Part shown: piece after piece, positions 40,506 through 50,514 of the stretch | Position numbering within the stretch: the stretch's first letter is position 1 | How the letters are laid out: every line of letters begins with the position of its first letter | Assembly (NCBI GenBank): GCA_030340625.1 | Contig: JAOPHQ010000577.1 | Coordinates: 292,875-356,874, forward strand | DNA length: 64,000 nucleotides | Origin: Merluccius polli | Taxonomy: Eukaryota > Chordata > Actinopteri > Gadiformes > Merlucciidae | Direction of reading: 5' to 3' | The notes under the pieces: model-generated | Databases searched by the model: none | What the model was told of the DNA's origin: nothing | Seen by the model: the letters and a program-made list of their open reading frames with translations, nothing else | Translations under genes and position numbers: made by a program

Positions 40506-41307
40506 GAAATAACAAATAAAATAACAAATAAAAATTAATTTATTAATAAATCATTTTAACTTGATAAAGTAACCTTAGATAAAAATAAACCAAAAGTAAG
40601 TATGACATTTAATGTTAAGAGTCAGTCATGTATGCAGTGTATGGAGGAGTGGAGTATGTTGTGTGTTGAATGCAGGAGGAAATAATACTTAGTTCCAAAT
40701 GGCAGGTGGAAGCCTGAAACCAAGTCTCAGTCTGGAGGCAGCAAGAGAGTGAACAAATGGTTAGCCAGCCCTTAAATCTTCGGTTCCCCATACACCCACA
40801 GGTGAGGCAAATTGGCCTGACGACCTGTCTCAACCTCCACCCAGGGAAGCCACACAGCCAATAAGCAGACAAAGGCAGGCCATCACACAGTACAACGGTG
40901 GACAGACAGGAAGCGGAAGTGAAGTGTAAAAAGTAGGAATAGCCATTCTATAAAAATGTAACATTATGCAAGCATAGGATCTATACCAGGGTAAGAAGAA
41001 AAATAAATACATAAATGCATGCATTAATAGCCTAATCTAGTGCTGGCTAACAAGTCGATTAAGCTGTAATGAGAGCTGAGGGGTACTCCTAGGAGCCACA
41101 TGAGCAAGTAAAGGAGTAGGTTTTAAGTTTGGATTTGAATTTTTCAACAGAGTCAGCTTCCCTGATTACAAGTTGTTTTTTTTAACCAGAGGGGCCAAGA
41201 AGGACAATAGGGAATAATAAGGTCCTTCAGGTAGGATGGTGCTAATCTGTGCAGGATTTTGCAGATTGCAAAGAGCAGTGAAATAAGGACTGACCTTTGG
41301 GGAAGAC
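40506..41307. other. Non-coding region; right part is probable 3' UTR of a non-LTR element
   Basis: 40510-41040 has no recognisable content. 41040-41307 reads continuously with the RT fragment beyond the nested hAT and probably is its 3' portion, since the same minus-strand element resumes at 41960. Confidence 0.4.
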
Positions 41308-41951
41308 CAGTGCTTAATTTGTAAAGTGGGAGGTCCGGAATGCAGAGGGGGGGTGGATCCGGCGGCTCATTACGGGGTTAGAGGTAATGGAACAAAAAAG
41401 ACATTGCCTATGGAGCTTCTTTGACTAAAAGAAACTTAAACAACGATGTTTGTACATCAGCCAATGTTTATTTTTGTTTTAGAACGAGGTAACACTGTAC
41501 CGCATGAGTGCGGAATGTAAACTTTTTTTTTTTTTAAATACACTGCAATATTTTCACAAGCAGCAATTATCTGACTGTCGGTTAAATTAATGGAAAAGAA
41601 ACTTGCAAACAAAACAGCAACGTGCTTGTGGGCGCATGTGTAAAGCAACCAGCGCAAGTGCATGCGTCACACCTCTCGCCCCCCCCTCCCCCCTCTCTTA
41701 CCCTGAAAATTGAAACAAATCGAAAAACACATCGAAAATGCAAACACAAGGTTTTTGAGGAACTTGGGGGAATAAAGACTAACAAGACATATAACAACAT
41801 TGAACACTGCACAAACAGTCGGGGTTTTTTTTTTTTTGCGATTTATTTTTCAGTGACACGGGAGGTGGCGGATCACAAAAAAAAGTTTCCGGATCCAACG
41901 TCGGAGTTGCCGGAACATGTTCCGGCGTGTTCCGGCTGAAATTAAGCCCTG
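41308..41951. mobile_element. Non-autonomous hAT (644 bp)
   Basis: The ends CAGTGCTTAATTTG and GAAATTAAGCCCTG are flanked by a perfect 8-bp duplication GGGAAGAC (41300-41307 and 41952-41959). It is inserted in a non-LTR retrotransposon fragment. Subterminal GGTCCGGAATGC and GCGTGTTCCGG are partly inverted. No coding. Confidence 0.93.
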
Positions 41952-41959
41952 GGGAAGAC

Positions 41960-42480
41960 CAAAGCTTAGATTGCAGTGTTTCGACTTTGAATCTTCACGG
42001 AGAATGAATTGCGTTCTATTTGTGAGATAAGATCTAAACCAGAGAAGAGCGGAGCCTTTGATGCCAACATATTGTTCAAGACGATCAAAAAGAATGCTAT
42101 GGTCGATTGTGTCGAAGGCAGCACTGAGGTCAAGCAGAACCAGCAGGGAGCTTGCATTGCTGTCCATGGCAAGGGGAAGATCATTTACCACTCTGGTCAC
42201 AGCAGTTTCAGTGGAAAAGAAAGTCCTAAACCCAGACTGAAAGGGTACAAATAAGTTGTTAGACATCAGATGACTGATGGTTTGGTTAGCTACAGTTCTT
42301 TCTAGTACTTTAGAAAGAAAAGGAAGGTTAGAGATTGTCCAATAGCTGTAGTACTTTGGGGTCCAACCGTTGGGAACAGTTCTTTAAGAACCTTGATAGG
42401 GAGAGGATCCAGCATACAGGTATTGGGTTTAGATGCTTGTGTTAGTTTAACAACTTCATCCAAGGAGATTGTGCTGAACT
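41960..42480 (-). pseudogene. Non-LTR reverse transcriptase fragment (L2/CR1-like)
   Basis: The minus strand encodes the fingers and palm start: LSKVLERTVANQTI, FVPFQSGFRTFFSTETAVTR, then LLVLLDLSAAFDTIDHSILF, which holds the first catalytic aspartate (DLSAAFD), and SALLWFRSYLTNRTQFIL. The remainder of the palm with the second aspartate pair lies beyond the nested hAT and is not preserved. Family choice rests on DLSAAFDTIDH and is approximate. Confidence 0.75.
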
Positions 42481-42907
42481 ACAAGAAGGTTGCTTCAGGG
42501 GGAGGCGTGTTGCCACTTTTTTTCTTTTTTAATTCAATTTTGTTTTCGAAAAATTCCAAGAAGTTGCTTGCCAAGAGGGAGGACCCTACTTTCGGAGGTT
42601 TTTTTACATCAGATTTTATACTGTGTTGAAGAGGAACTTGTTGTTATACAGCACGGAGACAGGATTCAACTGCAAGACTCGGGAGGCAGATACAGGAGGT
42701 AACCAGTCTTTAATCACAGGCAAGGGTTCGGTACACGGGTGGTCAGTCAGGTACGGCAGGCAAACAATCCAAAGGGTTAAGGCAAAGGCAGAGTCCGAAA
42801 ACAGGTGAGGGTCAAAACCGAGAAGCACACTGGAGAAACACTGGAGAGTAGGACACATGGTACACTAACAATCTGGCACTTGGGAAGGGGACACAAAGGG
42901 TTTAAAT
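42481..42907. other. Unassigned sequence, possibly retroelement 5' region
   Basis: 42640-42900 (CAGGCAAGGGTTCGGTACAC, GTCAGGTACGGCAGGCAAAC) resembles the untranslated part near LTRs of fish Gypsy elements, but no LTR border can be fixed. No gene. Confidence 0.35.
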
Positions 42908-43448
42908 TAGTGGTGGGCATAGATTAATTTCTTTAATCTAGATTAATCTCACTGTAATCTTGGTATTAATCCAGATTAATCTAGATTAAAATGGCTCATT
43001 TGAATTCTGCCGAAGGCATTCATAATATGTGTGTGCTACCTAAATAATGACTAAAAGTAAGTCTTTGAGAACGGGTTTCTCAAGCCAGGTGGCACATTAG
43101 ACCAGGGGCTCAGGGGCCAGGGGCTCACTGTTTCCAAAATGCATCACAAACTGCTTGAGAAAGCTGTTCTACTATGATAATTGGTGATGAAAATAAATAA
43201 TGTTCAATAAGATGTACTTGTGGTCATGATGAACTGTTTACAGTCAGTAGCTTTGTGTCAATCAGTCCAAGCTCCGTTTCTCCTTCTTCCACCAGTCACG
43301 CAGACCAGCTTGTTCACATTTTCTGGTGACAAACTAGATCTCCTCTTCTGCACAATATGGCCTGCTAAAGAAAAAAGTCTCTCGCATGGGACAGTTGTGG
43401 CAGGAGTCCCCAAGTATTTACGGACAATGTGGGCCATGGTGAAAGTCC
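42908..43448 (-). mobile_element. hAT remnant with C-terminal transposase fragment
   Basis: The left end TAGTGGTGGGCATAG with repeated ATTAATC is a hAT-type terminus. The minus strand at about 43445-43255 encodes FTMAHIVRKYLGTPATTVPC then ERLFSLAGHIVQKRRSSLSP, the conserved hAT dimerisation domain of ZBED-like transposases. Everything upstream of this domain is missing where the Gypsy LTR begins, so it is truncated. Confidence 0.75.
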
Positions 43449-43663
43449 ACCGGGGACGTAGCGCCGCGGAACGGCTGTGCCGCGGTCACCGCTGCTGATC
43501 GCTGCCACTCTAATCAATGAAACCATCCCCACCGGGTGCGCCGCGGAACGTCTCAGCAGCGTCCCTGGAGCGCACAGCACTATCATTATTGATTAGGGGC
43601 GTGGCAGACACAAGGCGGGAAAACTGGGAGGCTGGAGTAGGCGGAGAGGGGACTGACTGTGAC
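43449..43663 (-). repeat. 3' LTR (partial?) of minus-strand Gypsy element
   Basis: On the minus strand the LTR starts TGTCACAGTCAGTCCCC at 43663, right after a G-run polypurine tract (43664-43680). The distal border is not clear; 43449 is where hAT coding begins. A GCGCCGCGGAACG phrase occurs twice inside. Confidence 0.6.
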
Positions 43664-43689
43664 ACTACCCCCCCCCCCCAAGGGACGGC

Positions 43690-44056
43690 ACCGGACGTCC
43701 CAGGAAGATCCGGATGGCATCGATGGAAGTCTTGAATGAGGGTCGGGTCGACGATGTACCTGGACGGCACCCATGACCGCTCCTCGGGACCGTAACCCTC
43801 CCAGTCCACCAAGTACTGATGTCCCCGGCCCCTCCTCCGAACTGCCAGCAGCCGCTTAACTGTGTACACCAGGCCTCCTTCGATGACTCGGGGGGGGGGG
43901 GGGGGGGGGGGAGGGTATGGAGGCTGGGACCAGAGGACTTTCTTTAGCTGGTTTCAGGCGGCTGACGTGAAACGTGGGATGGACCCTCATGGACCTAGGG
44001 AGCTGAAGGCGAACTGCAGCGGGGTTGATGACCTTGGAGATGGGGAACAGACCCAC
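43690..44056 (-). pseudogene. Gypsy integrase tail and chromodomain
   Basis: AAVRLQLPRSMRVHPTFHVS closes the integrase. After a poly-G expansion at 43892-43911, the chromodomain VKRLLAVRRRGRGHQYLVDW then EGYGPEERSWVPSRYIVD follows. The two lie in different frames because of the G-run length. Confidence 0.85.
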
Positions 44057-45047
44057 AAACCGGGGGCCAGCATACGGCTCTCCACCCTCAGTGGCAGGTC
44101 CCGAGTCGACAGCCAGACCTGATCTCCTGGTTGATATGAAGGAGCTGCTGTCCGGCGGCGATCTGCTGCTTCCTTGCTCTGGGCGGCACTACGGATGAGT
44201 ATGTGACGGACCCCACTCCAGATTTTCCTGCAGCGGCGAATGAGTGCCTGGGCAGAAGGTACCCCCACCTCCACCTCAGACTCTGGGAACAATGGAGGCT
44301 GGTACCCGTATGCACACTGGAAAGGAGAGAGACCCGAAGAGAAACTGGGAAGTGTGTTGTGCGCATACTCAACCCAAATGAGGTGCTTGCTCCATGACGC
44401 CTGGTTCTGGGAGACGAGGCAACGAAGACACGGGTCTTCGTTGCCTCGTCTCCCAGAACCAGACGTCATGGACAGACCGAGAGACTCGACCAGGAGCTGG
44501 AAACGGTTCCAGCTCCTGGTCGAGTCTCTCGGTCTGTCCATTAGACTGAGGGTGGAACCCAGAGGACAGGCTGACCGTGGCTCCTATGAGGGTGCAGAAG
44601 GCCTTCCAGAACTGAGAAACGGAGGACCGCGATCGGACACCATGTCCTTGGGGAAACCATGGAGATGACAGACATAATACAACAGGACCTCTTTTCTTTG
44701 GCAGAGGGCAGCTTAGGGAGAGGCACAAAGTGCACCATCTTGGAGAATCTGTCTACAATTGTGAGGATGATGGTGTTACCATCAGATGGGGGCAAACCTG
44801 TGACAAAGTCTAAAGATATGTCAGACCAGATACGACGAGGCACCGAGAGAGGTTGCAGAAGACCCGCTGGAGGTTGCCGGGAAACCTTGTTCCTCGCACA
44901 GACGGGGCAGGCAGCCACATATTCCCCCACCTCCTTCTCCATCGCTGACCACCAGAAGCGCTGCTTGATTATGAAGATGGTCCGAGCAGTCCCGGGATGG
45001 CAGGCGACTCGTGAGGTGTGGGCCCAGTGGATCACCTGTGGACGCAA
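43987..45047 (-). pseudogene. Gypsy integrase (zinc finger and catalytic core, rearranged)
   Basis: The N-terminal HHCC zinc finger (VIHWAHTSRVACHPG and CPVCARNK) is followed by the core with the first catalytic aspartate in IWSDISLDFVTGLP and HPQSNGQTER near the glutamate block. Then LIWVEYAHNTLPSFSSGLSP and a GPY/F-like tail appear. Between them, at 44391-44541, the sequence is replaced by two abutting palindromes that scramble the reading frame. It cannot encode a working integrase. Confidence 0.85.
44391..44541. repeat. Two abutting palindromes with identical 4-base centres
   Basis: Palindrome 1 has arms 44391-44429 and 44434-44472 (39 bp, one mismatch) around ACGG at 44430-44433. Palindrome 2 has arms 44468-44502 and 44507-44541 (35 bp, no mismatch) around ACGG at 44503-44506. 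They overlap by five bases (ATGGA). Both outer arms are the normal integrase sequence; the inner arms are extra, inverted copies. Confidence 0.95.
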
Positions 45048-45134
45048 GGAGACAGGTACAAAGAGACGATCTTATGGGCACCCTGCTGGGGCAGGGGTGT
45101 TGGCCAAGGCTTCCTTCACCTCTCTTTCAATAGC

Positions 45135-45255
45135 TCAGGTGACCGCTCCCACCACACAGGAATAAGGGAAAATTGTGGAGGGAGTCTTAGGGCTGAGGTC
45201 AGGATCAAACATCCTGGAAAGGGCATCAGACTTGGTATTCTTCGAACCTGGGCGG
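45135..45255 (-). pseudogene. Gypsy RNase H/integrase linker
   Basis: RPGSKNTKSDALSRMFDPDL is the conserved linker found after RNase H in Ty3/Gypsy pol. It is separated from the rest of RNase H by the hAT at 45256-47128. Confidence 0.8.
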
Positions 45256-45405
45256 TAGAGTTGTTCCGATTCCGCTACCAGTATCGGAAATTGCTCCGAT
45301 ACTGCAGAAAATGCTGGCATCGGTATCGGCGACTACTGGAGTCCAGGTGTTACCGGCCCCAAGTGGCCAGGACGGAGGTAACAAATAGATTGTTGAGAGC
45401 GGATT

Positions 45406-45477
45406 CTGAAAAGCAGGTAGACGTCAGTACATGAATGAAGCAACGAAGCATAGTGTTCGTCTTTCCGAAATCCGTCT
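45406..45477. repeat. 72-bp direct repeat, copy 1 (partner 46239-46310)
   Basis: CTGAAAAGCAGGTAGACGTC through TTCCGAAATCCGTCT is identical to 46239-46310, 833 bases away, in the same orientation. Between the copies, 761 bases of A/T-rich sequence include a 74-bp tandem duplication (45495-45642). Confidence 0.95.
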
Positions 45478-46238
45478 CTTTAATTAACAGTTATCCAAAA
45501 TATCACATATATCACATATAAATATATACTATTCCCTGGTTAAAATGCATGTTCAAATGTCAATTGTCCCAAAATATCACATATATCACATATAAATATA
45601 AACTATTCCCTGGTTAAAATGCATGTTCAAATGTCAATTGTCCCTTAGTAGGTTCCTTGTTAGAAATAAAACATCAAAAGTGCAATTTAATAGTCTTACT
45701 CCTATATAATAAATAAAATGTCAAACCTAAATATACTTTGGATTTACACCACAATAACACTTGTCATTTAAAAGACTGTCCTCCCATTTACGACAATAAA
45801 CACTTAAGGAATTTACATTAAACCAGTGCCTGAACTACAATGGTTGATAGGTCTGCCTAACTGACAGGCTAAACATATAGCTATAACACATCATATAAAC
45901 ACTTTTCTTATACTCTAAATACTTTAAATATCCTATCATAACGCCAGCAACCTCTTAATCACATGAAATATATTCTTAAACATTTATGTCAGGTGTTCAG
46001 GGCCAAAGTAAGCTTGATCATGCTCTACGATGTGTGTGTCGCCACAATAATATTCTCCGCGAACGACCAACGGCCATTTTACAGAAAAGCCGTTTGGCGC
46101 GAAACAAACAAAGGACTTTCCAAAAGTTCATAACTCAACATTACAAACTTAAAACTGTACCCAAAGTTTATCAACCTGTTTCTAATATGTTCCGATTCAT
46201 GAAGATAGTTATATTTGTGATTTTCACCGTGTACAAAC

Positions 46239-46310
46239 CTGAAAAGCAGGTAGACGTCAGTACATGAATGAAGCAACGAAGCATAGTGTTCGTCTTTCCG
46301 AAATCCGTCT
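46239..46310. repeat. 72-bp direct repeat, copy 2
   Basis: It is identical to 45406-45477. The flanking bases differ on both sides, so the repeat ends are sharp. Confidence 0.95.
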
Positions 46311-47128
46311 GGTGAGGAACCGGAAGTGCCCCTCAACCATAGATTTCCGGACTGCACAACACTTTGGTTCCGCCCTTCCATTTCCCAGTACTAACACTTT
46401 GTCTCACAACAAATATTTACTCCCGGTCCCCACGACAATATTAGACCGTAATAATTTGCGATAAATAAGCACTCAGAAATATAAATTAATGATCACCGGT
46501 TTTACATATAAACTCTTTCAAAATTACATCTCGAAATAGTGGTCTGGTTTTGAGTGTACCACACAGGCACCGATCCGATACCACGCAATCTATTCAATAA
46601 GTAATCTAATAGGGGTTATGCGCAACATACTTCTGCATTCTGCGAAACAGGTCTCATCACATCCGGTTCAGGTCCGCTGTACCGCGCTCACATTATTTTA
46701 TTTATTAATCCGCACTTCCCGATAGGGTAGCCATTCGTCCGGCTTTAGGCCGGTTCCGTCCGGTTCCCCCTCCCTCATTAGTGTCCGAGGAGAGTAACCC
46801 TCTCCCGGACACACACTTTTCTTCTCACTAACATTCAGATGTTAAAATCAAATAAAACACCAACACTAAAAAGGGCTAGCTAGGTTAGCTGTTAACTGTT
46901 CTATTTAAAAATAAATGGCTTGAATTTGCTCTATTTATTCATGTTTTACAAAGAGTTTAACCTGAGCCAGGCCTTACCACTATGATAATCATATCACAGT
47001 CATGCATGTATGCTATTTTTTTTTCATATCATACTGGTATCGGATCGGTACTCGGTATCGGCCGATACCCACAGCACAAGTATCGGAATCGGTATCGGGA
47101 GGGAAAAAATGGTATCGGAACATCTCTA

Positions 47129-47320
47129 CTGGGCGGTACGATAGGGTGAAGTTGAATCTGTTGAAAAAAAGTGCCCACCTGGCTTGCCTGGAGTTGAAGC
47201 ACTTCGCTGCTCTGATGTACCCGAGATTCTTGTGATTGGTCCACATCAGAAACGGCTGCTCAGCTCCTTCCAGCCAGCCACTCTTCCAAAGCCACCTTCA
47301 CGGCCAACAGTTCCCGATCA
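47129..47320 (-). pseudogene. Gypsy RNase H C-terminal part
   Basis: Minus strand: SDRELLAVKVALEEW, then WTNHKNLGYIRAAKCFNSRQ and ARWALFFNRFNFTLSYRP. This is the RNase H end with the D/NHKNL block. It continues from the 49459-49100 segment once the element between is removed. Confidence 0.85.
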
Positions 47321-47476
47321 CTAGGGATGAGCGAGTACAGCATTATCTGTATCTGTATCTGTTAACCATAGGAATTATCTGTATCTGTACTCTGAATGGG
47401 CGGGGCCTAACCCGGAAGTGGGTGTTTTGTGGGTTGTCTTGAAATGAGCAAGATTTTAACCGGTATGTTATTTTAA

Positions 47477-48369
47477 AGGGACACTAAGTAGTTTTTTCCC
47501 CCATCTAGTGGTCAAATTGTATTTTGCATTCAAACAAATGTATGCTCTCTAGCGCCTCGCGTTTTCGAACTACGGCAAGCAGTATTAGTCAAGATTCAAG
47601 AAGCTATGACAACATGATAACAACATGTCTTCAAACACCACTTCATCAAGTTTTGTTTCGGATGATGAGGTACGTTCAGTGCTCGAAGTTATTCACATAT
47701 AAGCGACGGGGGGGGGGGGGGGGGGGGCGCGATATTAACCCACCCCGGACCTACGACCGACGGGGGGGGGGATATTAACCCACCCCGGACCTACGACCGA
47801 CGGGGGGGGGGGGGGGGGCACGATCGTAACCCACCGCGGACCTACGACCGCAGCCTGTGACAAGTGCCGGTACACAAGAAAATGTGCCGGTACGCTAAAG
47901 GGTAAAATGTAGACGTGCCGGTGCGTACCGGCCCACTTCGAGCACTGGGTACGTTATTTCAAACAAACTTCAAACTGCATTGAATCATTAGTGTGAGCAT
48001 GTATGAGTAATTACTCCTCGAGCAAGATAGTGAATTATGTTCTCATGTTTATATCGTTTTTTAAGTGACAAGCGCGTCTCGCTAAGCTCCTTCTCTGTTC
48101 CACAGTCACGCTGGCGCTGAGGGAAAACGCGTTTAGCCTTACCTGTACCACGTAGTGCTTTTTGTCACTCTCGGCAGTTCATAGACCGGAAGGACATGGA
48201 AGCCTCCATAGAGCTTGCCCGTCCTATGTAAATTCAGATAAGTGATTCTTCGCTCAGGAGGATAAGTGAGATTGTTGACAGAGATAATTTTACACCAATG
48301 GGGACTTATTTATGAATGAAGACGTTGATTTGAGGTAATAAATTACTAAGAAAACTACTTAGTGTCCCT
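47477..48369. mobile_element. TTAA-targeting MITE (893 bp)
   Basis: The ends AGGGACACTAAGTAGTTTT and AAAACTACTTAGTGTCCCT are near-perfect inverted repeats, flanked by TTAA at 47473-47476 and 48370-48373. The AGG-type end and TTAA target fit Kolobok. It contains the minus-strand copy of the poly-C minisatellite. Confidence 0.88.
47708..47860. repeat. Poly-G/poly-C minisatellite, three units
   Basis: Three units of a G-run followed by ATTAACCCACCCCGGACCTA and CGACCGACGG. The reverse complement matches the units at 9860-9950 and 11094-11360. Confidence 0.88.
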
Positions 48370-49099
48370 TTAAGCATGCAATTGATATGGGTTGATCAGA
48401 AATTGTTATTTATTGCTGATTAGAAAACTATTTACAGGACAGCATTGAGCTTCAGATCAATGGTTTTGATCACGATAGCAAACAAACTATTTACAGAATA
48501 GTATGTATATAGTAGAATAGTAGGTAATAGGTATAAATATGCGATATTTATACCACTACTAGCTTTATTTTTATACCACTACTAGCTTTATTTTTTCATC
48601 CAATACAGCAAGAAAGTGTCAGACACGTGAAGTCAAAAAACAGTTAGACGGTAGCTGACGGTTTAAAAAAAAAAAAGAAAAAAAAATCTCAGACAGGCAG
48701 AGACGCAACGCGAGTCGGCACCACGTCTGAACGAAACCACGTTTACCAGAACTCTACTGGTTCATAAGTAAGTACCAACCTAAGTAATAACAAACCTGAA
48801 GCTGAAGAAACCCTAAACATTAACGGAAAACGACCCGCGAACCTGAGTGACTGAGGGAGAGACAGAGAGCTGTTCTGTGTGTGAGTGATCAGAGCGGGGC
48901 ACAACAACACATCTGCATTGTGTAGGGGAGGGGGGGAGGGGCGCTGTAGCCTATCACAGAACGCTGACACAGTCAGCTACCCAATGAGGATTTTCATTCA
49001 ATCCGAGCACAGATATTGACTCGTATTACTCGTATAATACTCGTACTCGGCAAAAGTGCTTTATCCGTACCGGATACTCGTTTCAGCCGAGTATCCGGC

Positions 49100-49459
49100 T
49101 CAACTCACATCATAATTCCTCTCCGCTGGGGACAGTTTCCAGGAGAGAAAGGCACAAGGATGGAGTTTGCCATCGGATGGTGACCGCTGGGAGAGCACTG
49201 CCCCAATGCCCAGATCTGAGGCATCCACTTCCACTATGCACTGGGGATGAGGGTCAGGAAGAGCGCGAACTGGAGCCAAAGTAAACCTATCTTTTAGCTT
49301 TTGGAAGGCAGCCTCAGCCTGGGAGGACCACTGAAACTTGGCACGAGGAGGGGTTAGTGCATGCAAGGGTGCTGCAACAGTGCTAAAGTTTCTAATGAAC
49401 TTCCTGTAAAAGTTTGCAAACCCCAGAAAATGTTGCACAATCTTGCGATTAGTAGGGGT
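49100..49459 (-). pseudogene. Gypsy RT thumb and RNase H N-terminal part
   Basis: TNRKIVQHFLGFANFYRKFI then RNFSTVAAPLHALT is the connection after RT. FTLAPVRALPDPHPQCIVEV then DASDLGIGAVLSQR holds the first RNase H aspartate. FLSWKLSPAERNYDVS leads to the 47320 segment. Confidence 0.88.
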
Positions 49460-50448
49460 TAGGGCTGTCACTCTTTATTCGATATCCGAATATGCATTGG
49501 AATATAGCGTGAAATATCCGTATTTGAATATGTATAAATGATTCGGTTTTTAAAGAGCCATGTTGTGTAGCACATTTTTTATAGGGGTGTCAATTAATTA
49601 CAGTCATGTTTAGCACGTTATGTTTTTTAATTGCGTTAATCTAATTTTTAATCTAACTTTACTGTTTCTGTATGCGAGTATAAAAGAAACACTTTACAAG
49701 CACATGCTTGTAAACCATATTTAACCATATAACTGCACACAACTTTATTTAAAAGCAATCAAATGGAAAACAGGTTGGTTGGTATTTTGGTGTCCGGTGC
49801 GTGTGGATGTGCGGCTTCTTCGGCGGAGCGGTTCATGTTAATAGCGAGTCCGGGTGCGTTCACCTTCACGGGCGTAGTTACGAGGGATGTGTGACTACCG
49901 TCTTGTCTTAAAAAATACAAAAGTGTTTTTTAAAGTTAGAAAGATATTAGATATTCAACCGATATTCATGCTCCGAATTACAGCGATCAGACACAGGGAA
50001 CTAAAGCCGCGATCACCGGTATGTGTCCCGTGTGTCTAGCGGTGTCTACCTGCCCAGGTGTATTGGTCAATATTTCTGCGGCGATGGGTTAAATAAGGGC
50101 TTGTTGCGACCACGGATGTATTCGGTTTGCAATGCTCATGCCTTGTTATTTTTATGTTTTACTTTTTGCTCGACTAATGAAAACATATTCGACTAAGCCT
50201 CCGTCAATAGACTAAGCTGACTATTCAACTATTAGTTGATAACCTGTTTCCAGATTGTTTTTAAACAGGCTATGGCCTAAGTCCTGTTTATGTCTTCTCT
50301 TGTCACGTAATAAATGTGTGATTGAATCTCCGTTACGGTGGGGGTTTTTTCGGGGGGTTGTGGTCGTAAATATTCAAATATATTCGAATACATTGCTTGG
50401 TATTCGACATCCGTTTGAACTGGATTTTTCGAAAAAGTGACAGCCTTA
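49460..50448. mobile_element. Non-autonomous hAT (989 bp) with TATTCGAATA motifs
   Basis: The ends TAGGGCTGTCACTC and AAAGTGACAGCCTTA are flanked by an 8-bp duplication with one mismatch (GTAGGGGT at 49452-49459, GAAGGGGT at 50449-50456). Subterminal ATTCGAATA and ATATCCGAATAT motifs recur at both ends. Confidence 0.88.
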
Positions 50449-50514
50449 GAAGGGGTGGGTCACTCGGCTACAGCACTAACCTTCTCTGGATCCATCTGGA
50501 TGTGTGGTCTGAAA
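50449..50514 (-). pseudogene. Gypsy RT C-terminal sliver
   Basis: On the minus strand HIQMDPEKVSAVAE followed by a stop and PTP is the RT/connection segment lying between two insertions. A stop codon replaces the usual tryptophan. Confidence 0.75.

Larger units (their letters stand above)
45256..47128. mobile_element. Non-autonomous hAT (1873 bp) with CGGTATCGG arrays
   Basis: The ends TAGAGTTGTTCCGAT and TATCGGAACATCTCTA are flanked by a perfect 8-bp duplication CTGGGCGG (45248-45255 and 47129-47136). Subterminal regions hold many ATCGGTATCGG-like motifs. Removing it rejoins the Gypsy linker in frame. The centre carries a 72-bp direct repeat pair and a 74-bp tandem duplication. Confidence 0.93.
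47321..49095. mobile_element. Non-autonomous element with GAGTA/TACTC-rich ends, hosting a Kolobok-like MITE
   Basis: The left side starts AGGGATGAGCGAGTACAGC with repeated ATCTGTATCTG. The right side has ACTCGTATTACTCGTATAAT and ends GTATCCGGCTCA. Gypsy reading resumes exactly on both sides (YDVS, then DREL). Only ACT is shared at the borders, so the superfamily is uncertain. 47477-48369 is a younger insertion inside it. Confidence 0.7.

Noticed and set aside
44240..44668. 142-codon plus-strand frame over the integrase region
   Set aside because: Part of it mirrors the minus-strand frame only because of the palindromes; real conserved motifs are on the minus strand.
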